Shown: positions 27,268 through 36,029 of the stretch, piece after piece
Layout of the letters: the number at the start of each line of letters is the position of its first letter
Numbering within the stretch: the first letter of the stretch is position 1
Origin: Bacteroidota bacterium
GTDB taxonomy: Bacteria > Bacteroidota > Bacteroidia > Cytophagales > UBA9547
Assembly: GCA_004293915.1 (NCBI GenBank)
Contig: RDZG01000081.1
Span: 1 to 64,000 of the forward strand
DNA length: 64,000 nt
Direction of reading: 5' to 3'
Translations under genes and position numbers: made by a program
The notes under the pieces: generated by a model
What the model saw: the letters and a program-made list of their open reading frames with translations, nothing else
Database searches by the model: none
Told to the model about the DNA's origin: nothing

Positions 27268-27702
27268 TTAATCTTTTATTAAATAAGCTAATCGTTTTCG
27301 GGTTTCTTCCACAGAGTTTCCGATTGTAATGTTCTGAATCACACTATCCACGATTTCATCTACATGTTGAACCGCAAAACCGATTTTTTTTGCAAACACT
27401 TTGCACATTTGCATTTCTCTTTTATCGATATGGTTATCAGCCATCATCATTTTTACTAAATCGTAAATTTGATCAAATCTATTTAGGCTTTTCTCTACAT
27501 TATAGCCTGATTGCTTTGCAATTTCAATTTTTAATTTATCAACTTCATTTACAGGGATTTCATATTTTGATGCTATGTTTTTTAAAAAATCGTATTCTGA
27601 ATCATCTAATATACCATCAGCCATTGCCATGTTCATCAGATTGCGTAAATGCTCTTTTCCTTTTTTCTTTTTTGAATTAAATATAAAATCTAGAATCGAC
27701 AT
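27268..27702 (-). CDS. TerB family protein
   Basis: 144 residues, all-helical. The motifs LMNMAMADGILDDSEYDFLKN and VKMMMADNHIDKREMQMCK carry paired acidic residues at DGxLxxxE positions, the presumed metal sites of TerB. It is convergent with the TerD genes, 29 bases apart, with no obvious terminator between them. It closely resembles the TerB-like protein at 22577-23005. A link with PspA and TerD in one stress module is the natural reading. Confidence 0.82.
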   Translation of the reverse strand: MSILDFIFNSKKKKGKEHLRNLMNMAMADGILDDSEYDFLKNIASKYEIPVNEVDKLKIEIAKQSGYNVEKSLNRFDQIYDLVKMMMADNHIDKREMQMCKVFAKKIGFAVQHVDEIVDSVIQNITIGNSVEETRKRLAYLIKD

Positions 27703-27924
27703 GTATGTAATATTTTTTGTATTTGTTTACTTAATAATTAAACAAATATTATCAAAAAATATTAAATATCTAAATAAAAGTTATTTTTTTTAGATTTAAT
27801 TAGGATTTTCGCACCTAAAACAATGACAATTTGATGTACTTTTTAAAAACAAAAAAAACAATACAGAAAATAGTTAAGTTGATTCTGAAAATGGAAAAGC
27901 ATTGGTTTGCCAAAAAATGGACAT

Positions 27925-27953
27925 AAAAAAAGGAGCATAAGCTCCTTTTTTTT
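27925..27953 (-). terminator. terminator of the GldJ-type gene
   Basis: GGAGC and GCTCC with a 4-base loop, extended by a run of seven As on one side and eight Ts on the other, just after the minus-strand stop. The rest of the gap 27703-27924 shows nothing else. Confidence 0.75.
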
Positions 27954-27969
27954 ATAAAAATTTTAAAAA

Positions 27970-29187
27970 TTAGTTGTTTGTACCAGCACGAATCATTGCA
28001 CAACGGAAACCAACTGTAGAAGTACTTGAATCTTGATCCAAAAATCTTCTAGTACCAGGGCTTAACCAATAAGCCACATCTTTCCATGAACCACCTTTAT
28101 AAACTCTAACCGAATCATCAATAAGTGATAACCAATCTTTTTTGTTATAATTTTCTTTTTTATCAAACACGCCATCTCTACGATACGAGTTCAAATCATC
28201 AAAATCTTGGAATGATGACGAACGATACAAATCTCCACACCATTCATTTACATTACCTGCCATATTGTATAATCCATAATCATTTGGAGGATAAGCATAA
28301 ATATATTCAGTAATCATAGCACCATCGTTCAATTTACCAGCTATACCAGCATAATCACCACGGCCTCTTTTAAAGTTAGCCAAAAACGAACCCATTTGAT
28401 TTCCATAAGGATTTCTAAGTGCATGTCCATCCCAAGGATATAAACGTGCGTGTGTTTGATTTTCGTCTAACCATTGTGTACCTACAAGAGCTTTAGCAGC
28501 ATATTCCCACTCAGCTTCAGAAGGTAAACGATAATCTGGCAAAACCAAACCAGATTCTAAAGGAATACGACCTCCAGATTTTGCTATTTCAACTAAATCT
28601 TCTCTTTCTCCTCTTTTTGCTAATTGCATATTAACAACAGCTGTACGCCATTTTGTATAGCCATACGCTTGATTCCAAGAAACACCAACTACTGGATAGT
28701 ATCTAAAACCTGGATAGCGGAAATAATGATCTACATAAGCATCGTTATATGATAAGGCTTGTTTCCAAACTGTTGTATCAGGTAAGTTTTTGATATAAGC
28801 TGGAGATGACACTCCACCTGAATCTTTAGCTATATAGTATAAGTATTCTAACCAATGTATATTAGCTATTTCTGTTTCGTCCATAAAAAACGAAGTGATA
28901 GTTACTGTACGCTCAACATTATCTCGCGTGTTCATAATATCTTCCTCGAATGAGCCTAAAATTGTTCTACCACCCTCGATAAAAACTAAATTTGGTCCAT
29001 CAGGCTGACCAGCATATGGTTCAACTTTAAAAGAACTATCTTCGTCATTATAAGGAAGACCTGTAGTTTTACTTACAGCTCCTGGCTCAGAACTATTTGG
29101 GTTTCCACCTTTTGAACATGCAGCCAACATTACGCCTGCTACAAATAGTGATGGGATGTACTTTGCTAGTACTTTACGTTTTAACAT
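27970..29187 (-). CDS. GldJ/GldK-type gliding and T9SS lipoprotein (formylglycine-generating-enzyme fold)
   Basis: 405 residues with a lipoprotein signal (AGVMLAACSKGG, cysteine near residue 24). The rest is an FGE-sulfatase-modifying-like domain: FIEGGRTILGSFEED, ITSFFMDETEIAN, YPVVGVSWNQAYGYTKWR, LPSEAEWEYAAKA, YNMAGNVNEWCGDLY and VGFRCAMIRAG. Lipoproteins of this kind in Bacteroidota are GldJ and GldK/PorK, parts of the gliding motor and the type IX secretion ring. gldL, gldM and gldN, which follow gldK, are absent, and the sequence after the signal fits GldJ better. It is shorter than Flavobacterium GldJ. The catalytic cysteines of true FGE are not conserved. Confidence 0.8.
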   Translation of the reverse strand: MLKRKVLAKYIPSLFVAGVMLAACSKGGNPNSSEPGAVSKTTGLPYNDEDSSFKVEPYAGQPDGPNLVFIEGGRTILGSFEEDIMNTRDNVERTVTITSFFMDETEIANIHWLEYLYYIAKDSGGVSSPAYIKNLPDTTVWKQALSYNDAYVDHYFRYPGFRYYPVVGVSWNQAYGYTKWRTAVVNMQLAKRGEREDLVEIAKSGGRIPLESGLVLPDYRLPSEAEWEYAAKALVGTQWLDENQTHARLYPWDGHALRNPYGNQMGSFLANFKRGRGDYAGIAGKLNDGAMITEYIYAYPPNDYGLYNMAGNVNEWCGDLYRSSSFQDFDDLNSYRRDGVFDKKENYNKKDWLSLIDDSVRVYKGGSWKDVAYWLSPGTRRFLDQDSSTSTVGFRCAMIRAGTNN

Positions 29188-29330
29188 ACTTTTACACCTA
29201 TTAAATATTTTGCTAAAATATGGAAGAAATTAATACAAACAAACTTTATATTCAATTTTTATGATTTTTTATTGAAAATAATGTAAAATAATAACAATAT
29301 TTTGTGTTTATACAAACTCTTTAATAACAA

Positions 29331-29371
29331 AAAGATACACTATCTTACTTTTGATAAGAAAGTGTATCTTT
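29331..29371 (-). terminator. terminator after rpsT
   Basis: AAAGATACACT pairs with AGTGTATCTTT, and inside it TCTTA pairs with TAAGA, leaving a 7-base loop; a T-rich stretch follows on the minus strand. Confidence 0.75.
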
Positions 29372-29393
29372 ATATTTATAATTTTTACTGAAA

Positions 29394-29647
29394 TTAAGCA
29401 GCCAACTTATTAACAAATTTTGTTAACTTAGATTTATGGTTTGCAGCATTTTTCCAATGAATAATATTTTTCTTTGCTAATTTATCAAGTTTAGAAATAA
29501 CTTCGATAAGTAATTTAGAAGCTTCTGCTTTTTTTTCAGATGCTTTCAATCTTTTGATAAACGTACGAGTTGTTTTAACTTGGTATCTGTTTCTCAGTCT
29601 TTTAGCTTCGAACGAATTCTTTTTATTGCCGATTTGTGATTTGCCAT
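29394..29647 (-). pseudogene. rpsT: 30S ribosomal protein S20 with a 4-base deletion
   Basis: The minus strand starts MANHKSAIKRIRS in one frame and continues in another with AKRLRNRYQVKTTRTF and the rest of S20 to KFVNKLAA. Adding four bases at about 29609 restores an 85-residue protein with the expected N-E between IRS and AKRLR. As written, the first frame ends at a stop after 17 codons. S20 binds 16S rRNA in the body of the small subunit and is non-essential in some bacteria but almost never lost. The break lies in TTCGAAG, next to an expected palindromic stretch, so sequence error is a serious alternative. Confidence 0.82.
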
Positions 29648-29691
29648 TTCTTATTTTTAAAAGGACTGCAAAATTATTAAACTTTTTTTAA

Positions 29692-30120
29692 TTAACAAGG
29701 AATTTTTTTAATTCTATTTTCGTGTCGTCCGCCTTCAAATTCGGTATTCATGAATTTTACAATCATAGCCATAGCCAAATCGAGTCCAACAAAACGAGCA
29801 GGGATACCCAAAATATTAGCATTATTGTGTGCACGCACAATGCCAGCAATTTCTTCGTTCCACGCCAAACCTGCACGAATTCCTTTGTGTTTGTTGGCAG
29901 TCATCAACATTCCGTTTGCTGTGCCGCAAATTAAAATTCCAAATTCAGTTTGTCCATTTTCGACCGAGCTAGCCAACGGATGTGCAAAATCTGCATAATC
30001 GCACGATGCTTCGGTATCGGTACCAAAATTTTTTACTTCGTGTCCTTGTTTGGATAAAAACTCAATGATTGCGGTTTTATATTGAACTCCCGCATGGTCG
30101 GATGCTATGGCGATTTTCAT
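29692..30120 (-). CDS. rpiB: ribose-5-phosphate isomerase B
   Basis: 142 residues of the RpiB/LacAB family. It opens with KIAIASDHAGVQYK and has DYADFAHPLA and GILICGTANGMLMTANKHKGIRA, with the catalytic cysteine in CGTANG. It ends with GGRHENRIKKI. It interconverts ribose-5-phosphate and ribulose-5-phosphate in the pentose phosphate pathway. The motif normally reads CGTGxG or CGSGNG; here an alanine stands in place of one glycine. A TAnnTTTG box lies 19 bases upstream. It stands alone next to rpsT. Confidence 0.92.
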   Translation of the reverse strand: MKIAIASDHAGVQYKTAIIEFLSKQGHEVKNFGTDTEASCDYADFAHPLASSVENGQTEFGILICGTANGMLMTANKHKGIRAGLAWNEEIAGIVRAHNNANILGIPARFVGLDLAMAMIVKFMNTEFEGGRHENRIKKIPC

Positions 30121-30138
30121 TTATGTTTGTTTTTGTAA

Positions 30139-30146
30139 CAAAAATA
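30139..30146 (-). promoter_or_regulatory. -7 box of rpiB
   Basis: On the minus strand the sequence reads TATTTTTG, matching TAnnTTTG, with its 3' end 18 bases before the rpiB ATG. Confidence 0.5.
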
Positions 30147-30192
30147 TAGGATAGAAATTAAATAATAAAATGAAAGTCGAATTGAACCTTAT

Positions 30193-30999
30193 TTACCTTT
30201 TCGCCTCAACATCAAACTTGTATTTTTTAAATGCTCTAAAAATTGAAGTAGCTACTTCCTGTTGATTTTTAGGTTCTTTCAAAAATTTCTCTTCTTCTTC
30301 GTTTGTCAAATAGCCTATTTCGATCAAAGCACTTGGCATGGCTGTTTTCCAAAGTACTAAAAAACCAGCTTGTTTCACTCCACGACTTTGTCTGCCCATG
30401 CCTTCTTTAAATTCATCTTCAACTAACGAAGCAAATTTTATGCTTTGTGTGAGATAGGCATTTTGGAAATTTTGCAACATAATATATGCCATTGGCGAAT
30501 TGGGATCGAAACCATCGTATTTGGCTTGGTAATTATCTTCTTTTAAAATCACTTCGTTTTCACGTTTGGCAACTTCCATGTTGCTTTCGGTTTTGTGCAA
30601 TCCCATGGTGTATGTTTCCGAACCACTCACATGCGAGGGTGCAGAGTTGCAATGAACAGAAATAAAAAAATCGGCATTATTTTTGTTTGCGATACCTGCT
30701 CGATCGTGTAATTCGATAAATTCATCTTTATCACGTGTATAAATTACTTTTACATCCGTTAAATTTTCTTCTATTTTTTTACCTAATTCGAGTGCTACAG
30801 CGAGGGCAATATGTGCTTCTTTCGATTTTTTTCCATGGCAACCAATATCTTTTCCACCATGTCCAGCATCAATTACAATCTTTTTTACCTTGATTGAGCG
30901 TTTATTTACTGTATTATAAGAAGATAAAATAAAAATTAAGACAAAAGAAAATATCAATGATATCTTTGCGTTCATATACATACTTCGAATTTTAGCCAT
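30193..30999 (-). CDS. N-acetylmuramoyl-L-alanine amidase (Amidase_3)
   Basis: About 268 residues from the ATG at 30999; ATGs at 30981 and 30975 are also possible and a TTG at 31032 is less likely. A signal peptide or anchor is followed by an Amidase_3 domain. Zinc ligands and catalytic residues are in VIDAGHGGKD, KSKEAHIAL, FFISVHCNSA and ALIEIGYLTNEEEE. The enzyme cleaves the bond between MurNAc and the stem peptide in the periplasm, probably for daughter-cell separation. It is divergent from lptD, with a gap of only about 35 bases, so the two share a compact control region. Confidence 0.9.
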   Translation of the reverse strand: MAKIRSMYMNAKISLIFSFVLIFILSSYNTVNKRSIKVKKIVIDAGHGGKDIGCHGKKSKEAHIALAVALELGKKIEENLTDVKVIYTRDKDEFIELHDRAGIANKNNADFFISVHCNSAPSHVSGSETYTMGLHKTESNMEVAKRENEVILKEDNYQAKYDGFDPNSPMAYIMLQNFQNAYLTQSIKFASLVEDEFKEGMGRQSRGVKQAGFLVLWKTAMPSALIEIGYLTNEEEEKFLKEPKNQQEVATSIFRAFKKYKFDVEAKR

Positions 31000-31033
31000 A
31001 AATTTGCACAAAGTTTCAAAATAATCTGACAAT

Positions 31034-33886
31034 CTGAAAACGAATAAATCAATAACTGTCTATTTTTTCGCACTTTTTTTAATTTTTAATTCCTTTTTAG
31101 GTGTTTATGCTCAGGTTTTGCCTTCTAAAGTTACTACTCTTTCGGGCATTAATACGCAAAAACTGAACAAATATACTAAAGTTGATTCAATAATTACTAA
31201 CATAACGGGAATTGATACAACTTTGGCTGCCAAAAATGCAGATTCTGTGAAAGTTAAAAAAACGCCAAAAAGTGATGTAGAAACCACTATCAAATACGAA
31301 GCAGAAGATTCTTTGGTGATGGATGCCGAACTAAAAACGGCAAAAATGTATAACAAATCGAAGGTTGATTATGGCACAAAAAACATTGTGGCAAATACAA
31401 TCATGATTAGTTATGGCGAAAATTTAATGACGGCAAAGTTTGGCGAAGATTCTTTGGGCAAGAAAATTGGTGTACCAATTTTTAAAGATGGCAAAGACCA
31501 ATACGAAGCCGAGCAAATGAAATATAATTATAAAACTAAAAAGGGGCAAATAAAAGGTGTTCTGACCAAACAAGGCGATGGAATTATACATGGACAAACC
31601 GTAAAAAAAGAACCCGATAATAATATGTTTGTGAAAGGTGCAAAATATTCTACTTGCGATTATCGTGAGCCGCACTTTTGTATTAAAGCTACAAAAATCA
31701 AACTTATTCCAAATAAAAAATTATATACTAAAGCGTTTAATATGCAGTTTGATGATATTCCAACGCCATTGGCTTTTCCGTTTGGGATATTTCCAATTAC
31801 AAAAAAGCGTTCTTCAGGTATTATCATGCCGAGTTATGGCGACAATTCGCAACGTGGTTTTATGCTTTTGGGAGGAGGATTTTATTGGGCTATTAATAAA
31901 TATATTGGTGCAAAAATTACTACCGATTTTTATACCATTGGAGGTAATGTTTGGAACGGACAAGTGGATTATAAAAGCAGATATGCCTTTCAAGGCAATT
32001 TTCAGTTTTCGTACAATGGCTCGTTTCAATCAAAAGATGATCCAAAAAACCAAGGCAAACAACAATCATTTTTATTGCGGTGGACACACTCTACTTTAAG
32101 TAAAGGCTCGGGCAGGTTTACTGCATCGGTTAATTATCAATCTTCAAAGTTTTTTACAAATACTTCTTATGATCCCGCTTTGCGTCAGCAAGGGCAAATT
32201 CAATCGAATATTAGTTATTCAAACGAAATCAAAAAAACACCATTTAATTACTCACTAATGGGCAGAATGAGCCAAAGTGTGAGTACAGGAGTGCAAGATT
32301 ATACATTGCCTTCGGCAAGTTTGAATATGCGACAAATATTTCCACTACGCAATGTGCCTGTGATAAATAAACTTGAGCCTGTAAAAAAGTTTAATTTTAG
32401 GGTAAATACACAATTTGATAATCAAGTTCAGAATATTATTCTTCCATATAATCCTGGATTTAATACGTTAAATGCAAGACCAAATATAAAAAATTATGCT
32501 GGAAATAATGTTTTGTTTGAGCAAGATTCAATTGCATACTTACAGGCTGTTCAAAAAGGAGTTTTTACATCAGTTGGTCCGTATTTCAAAACCGATACAA
32601 TTACCGCAGGAAAAACCTACGATTTTTTTGGCACCATGCTAAATAATGCTAAATGGAATCTTTCGCAAAACATCAATTTTGGAACCACTATTCGTGTGTT
32701 GAAATATTTTAATTTAAGTCCAAACATTTCGGGTACAGTCAAATATTATGGAAAAGAATATGGTTTTTCGGATTACGACCCAAGCACCAACACCGCACCA
32801 CGCTCTACTATTGAAAACAAATTTGGAGCAACCTATTCGTACAGCACGGGTGCAAACATTACAACACGTGTTTATGGCACATTTTATATCAAAAAACTTA
32901 ACATTGAAGCCATAAGACACACTGTAATTCCTTCGCTAGGCTATTCGTATAGCCCAGATTTTAGTGATCAAGAAGTAAAAAGGGTTAGAATAAATGCAAA
33001 TCCAGACAATGTTTTGGCAAATAGATACTACAATATCTACACAGGTGCAATCACAACTGCAAAAACAGGAACTGCACAAAGCAATATTAGTTTTGGATTG
33101 GGCAACCAGCTCGAAATGAAACTGCGAGACAAAAAAGATACTACAAAAATTGCTTACAAAAAACTGATGTTATTAGATAATGTAAACTTTACAGGTAGTT
33201 ATAATACCGTTGCCGATTCGTTTAATTTGTCAAACATTGGTATATCGGCACGTACTCGAATTTATATGTTTGATATTAATTTTACTTCGACATTTGACCC
33301 TTATTTATACCAAAAAGAATCTGATGGTAGATTACGAAGAAGACCCTATTTAATTGGGACTGAAAGCAAAAACAGAGAAGGAATAGATACAGCAAAAACC
33401 ATGTTTAGTTCTGGAGTATTTAGAAATGCAAACTTATCGATAGGAACTAGTTTTAAGCCCAAAGTTAAAGGCAAAAAAGTTAATCATTTGCAAGATGGTG
33501 GCGATGCGTATTTTAACCAACGACTTTTAGGTCCAAACTATGTTGATTGGAGTTTGCCTTGGAGCATAAATATAAATTATGTGATGTCGTTTGATCGATT
33601 TAGCAATAGTTTTGATCGCACACAATATCGTAATAACTTTACTTTAAATGGCGATTTGAGTTTAACACCATTTTGGAAACTTACAGCAAGTACAGCTTAT
33701 GATGTAAATAATAATCAAATGTCTACCACTCGAATTGCTATTGCAAGAGATTTGCATTGCTGGCAAGCATCTATAACTTGGTTTAGTTTGCCGAGTATTG
33801 GTGCGGATGGTTTTTTCGCCACTATTGGCATAAAATCGCCAACTTTACGTGATTTAAAATTTGAGCGAAGAGGACAGCCTTTTTAA
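31034..33886 (+). CDS. lptD: LPS-assembly protein LptD-like outer-membrane protein
   Basis: About 950 residues. The ATG-less frame is open to 31025. The peptide KTNKSITVYFFALFLIF followed by NSFLGVYAQ is a clear signal peptide, so the start is probably the CTG at 31034; a TTG at 31118 would remove the signal. An OstA-like N-terminal domain (IKYEAEDSLVMDAELKTAKM and YGENLMTAKFGEDS) precedes a large barrel with repeated aromatic strands, including TPLAFPFGIFPITKKRSSGI, a hallmark of LptD. It inserts lipopolysaccharide in the outer membrane. The TTG-start version lacks export, so the true start needs checking. Confidence 0.83.
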   Translation: MKTNKSITVYFFALFLIFNSFLGVYAQVLPSKVTTLSGINTQKLNKYTKVDSIITNITGIDTTLAAKNADSVKVKKTPKSDVETTIKYEAEDSLVMDAELKTAKMYNKSKVDYGTKNIVANTIMISYGENLMTAKFGEDSLGKKIGVPIFKDGKDQYEAEQMKYNYKTKKGQIKGVLTKQGDGIIHGQTVKKEPDNNMFVKGAKYSTCDYREPHFCIKATKIKLIPNKKLYTKAFNMQFDDIPTPLAFPFGIFPITKKRSSGIIMPSYGDNSQRGFMLLGGGFYWAINKYIGAKITTDFYTIGGNVWNGQVDYKSRYAFQGNFQFSYNGSFQSKDDPKNQGKQQSFLLRWTHSTLSKGSGRFTASVNYQSSKFFTNTSYDPALRQQGQIQSNISYSNEIKKTPFNYSLMGRMSQSVSTGVQDYTLPSASLNMRQIFPLRNVPVINKLEPVKKFNFRVNTQFDNQVQNIILPYNPGFNTLNARPNIKNYAGNNVLFEQDSIAYLQAVQKGVFTSVGPYFKTDTITAGKTYDFFGTMLNNAKWNLSQNINFGTTIRVLKYFNLSPNISGTVKYYGKEYGFSDYDPSTNTAPRSTIENKFGATYSYSTGANITTRVYGTFYIKKLNIEAIRHTVIPSLGYSYSPDFSDQEVKRVRINANPDNVLANRYYNIYTGAITTAKTGTAQSNISFGLGNQLEMKLRDKKDTTKIAYKKLMLLDNVNFTGSYNTVADSFNLSNIGISARTRIYMFDINFTSTFDPYLYQKESDGRLRRRPYLIGTESKNREGIDTAKTMFSSGVFRNANLSIGTSFKPKVKGKKVNHLQDGGDAYFNQRLLGPNYVDWSLPWSININYVMSFDRFSNSFDRTQYRNNFTLNGDLSLTPFWKLTASTAYDVNNNQMSTTRIAIARDLHCWQASITWFSLPSIGADGFFATIGIKSPTLRDLKFERRGQPF

Positions 33887-33904
33887 TTTTTTTTGCCACG
33901 AATT

Positions 33905-33926
33905 CACTAATTTTTAGTGTTTTTTT
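33905..33926 (+). terminator. terminator of lptD
   Basis: CACTAA and TTAGTG form a 6-bp stem with a 3-base loop followed by seven Ts, 20 bases after the lptD stop. The stem is short. Confidence 0.55.
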
Positions 33927-34036
33927 CGTCCATTCTAGAATGATTTTCATCCTGTCATTATTGCAATATTTTAATGTCATATTTTGTTGTAAATTTCAAA
34001 ATACAGCCATTTTTTTGAGAAAAAGAAGTAATCCAA

Positions 34037-36001
34037 TTAGAGCATCATACTCAAAAACAATATTATTAAAATAAATATTACAAAACTTGCAATCAAATAA
34101 GATTGCACTTTACCAGTTTGCGAATTTTTGATTGTTTGCGAAATATATTGTATGCCACTCATTCCTAAGTTTATACTTCCATCAATTATAAAACCATCGA
34201 ACCAAGCCAAAATATTTGCCAAAACTACTTGCGAAACGGCAAGCATAGAAATCGAATAATCTACCACTTTTTGTTCGGTTTGATTTATAAAATAAGATAT
34301 ACGCAACGTAGGCATTTCAATTACTTTTTTTGCCAACTTATCTAAATAAAAATGATTGTATGATACATAAAATAATGGTTTAAAAAGTGCATTAAATGTT
34401 TTAAAAACAGGTTTTTTGATATAAATATAAAATGATAATGAAACACCAACCAAAATTGCCAAAATTGCCAAAAGTTCGGTTGTAAAATAATTGACCGATT
34501 GGGCTATATTTAGTGTAGAAATATCGGTAGTTAAAAGTCCAAAAACCGGATTAAAACTTATGCTAAATAGTGCCAAAACAACTAAGGCAATCACGATTGG
34601 TTTTCCGTTTTCGTGCAAAATTATTTGATGATTTTCAAGAAGATTTTTGATTTTCAATTGTCCAAAAAAAGTTATAAAAATAGTTTTTGAAACATAAATT
34701 GCTGTTAGAAACGAACTTAAAAACAAGCCAATTGTTATGACAGTTTGTGCATTAAATTGTGAAAATGCTGTTGTTAAAATGGCACCTTTCGACATAAAGC
34801 CACTAAAAAATGGCACTCCAATTAATGCTAAACCGCAGATAATAAAACAGAAAGAAGTAGTTGGAATGATTTTCAACAATCCACCCATATTTCGGATATC
34901 TTGTTTGTCGAAATGATATTTAGAATTTGCTTTTGGCAAGGCATCGTGTGAATGGTGCATGGCGTGGATGACAGAACCAGCACTCAAAAATAAACCTGCT
35001 TTAAAAAATGCGTGTATAATTAAATGAACAAATGCTGCATTAGCATTGCCGAGTCCAATAGCAGCCATCATAAAACCTAATTGCGAAATAGTCGAAAATG
35101 CCAAAACTCGCTTTAAATCAAATTGCGAAAGAGCTGCAATTGAGCCTGTTATGGCTGTTAGTGTGCCAATAATAGCAACAAATTGCAGCACTTCTGGTGG
35201 ACATAAAAAAACCATATTTACCATCAAAAACACGCCTGCCGCCACCATAGTTGCGGCATGTATCAATGCTGAAACGGGTGTTGGTCCTTCCATAGCATCG
35301 GGCAACCAAAGCTGAAATGGAAACTGTGCCGACTTGCCCATGCAACCAATAAATATACAAATCGAACTCCAAAATGCCGTGTTTTCGGGAATATAAATAG
35401 TTTTTAAATCTTCAAATTGCAATGTGCCTGTGTTTGCCCAAAGCAACATAATACCAATTAGGAAAAAAACATCGGCAATACGATTAGTCAAAAAGGCTTT
35501 TTTATTTGCCGATACTGCCTTTGGCTTTTCAAACCAAAAACCAATCAATAAATAAGATGCAAAACCTACTAACTCCCAGAATATGAACGTGATAAGTAAA
35601 TTATTAGATAGCAATAAGCCATTCATTGCAAAAATAAAAATACCTAAATAAGCAAAATAACGATAAAATTGGCTGTCATTTTTTTTGTATTCAACCGAAT
35701 AAATATGCACAAAAAGCGAAATAAACTGAACCACCATGAGCATCCAAATCGAAAAAACCGAAATGGAATATCCAACAAAAAAACGTACCGAATCAGAAAG
35801 CGAAAACCACACAAAAGAATTTGATATTGGTCCAGTATTTTTAAAAATCACATATAAATAAACTGTTAATCCAAGCAAAAATGCTTGACTCAATAGGCTA
35901 AATACAATCCAGTTTTTGTTTTTTGTTTGGTTAAAAAAAATATAACCTAAAAACTGTGCTAAAGGTAAAAATAATAATAAATGGATGAGTTGGGTTTGCA
36001 T
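34037..36001 (-). CDS. nuoL: NADH-quinone oxidoreductase subunit L-like proton pump, solitary
   Basis: 654 residues with about 16 membrane segments. Typical NuoL/MrpA motifs are FIFWELVGFASYLLIGFW, MGKSAQFPFQLWLPDAMEGP and PTPVSALIHAATMVAAGVF, with the key lysines and histidines of the antiporter-like fold present. The length matches NuoL, including the long C-terminal helix region. No other nuo gene is adjacent: lptD lies convergent downstream, and the upstream side is a restriction-modification operon instead of nuoK. It could be a separated complex I subunit or belong to an antiporter-like pump. The family call is firm; membership of complex I is inferred. Confidence 0.85.
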   Translation of the reverse strand: MQTQLIHLLLFLPLAQFLGYIFFNQTKNKNWIVFSLLSQAFLLGLTVYLYVIFKNTGPISNSFVWFSLSDSVRFFVGYSISVFSIWMLMVVQFISLFVHIYSVEYKKNDSQFYRYFAYLGIFIFAMNGLLLSNNLLITFIFWELVGFASYLLIGFWFEKPKAVSANKKAFLTNRIADVFFLIGIMLLWANTGTLQFEDLKTIYIPENTAFWSSICIFIGCMGKSAQFPFQLWLPDAMEGPTPVSALIHAATMVAAGVFLMVNMVFLCPPEVLQFVAIIGTLTAITGSIAALSQFDLKRVLAFSTISQLGFMMAAIGLGNANAAFVHLIIHAFFKAGLFLSAGSVIHAMHHSHDALPKANSKYHFDKQDIRNMGGLLKIIPTTSFCFIICGLALIGVPFFSGFMSKGAILTTAFSQFNAQTVITIGLFLSSFLTAIYVSKTIFITFFGQLKIKNLLENHQIILHENGKPIVIALVVLALFSISFNPVFGLLTTDISTLNIAQSVNYFTTELLAILAILVGVSLSFYIYIKKPVFKTFNALFKPLFYVSYNHFYLDKLAKKVIEMPTLRISYFINQTEQKVVDYSISMLAVSQVVLANILAWFDGFIIDGSINLGMSGIQYISQTIKNSQTGKVQSYLIASFVIFILIILFLSMML

Positions 36002-36029
36002 GGCTATGATTTGGCTCTCTCTTGCTCGC

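Noticed and set aside
31424-32099. Long frames on both strands within lptD
   Set aside because: They are shadows of the lptD reading frame.
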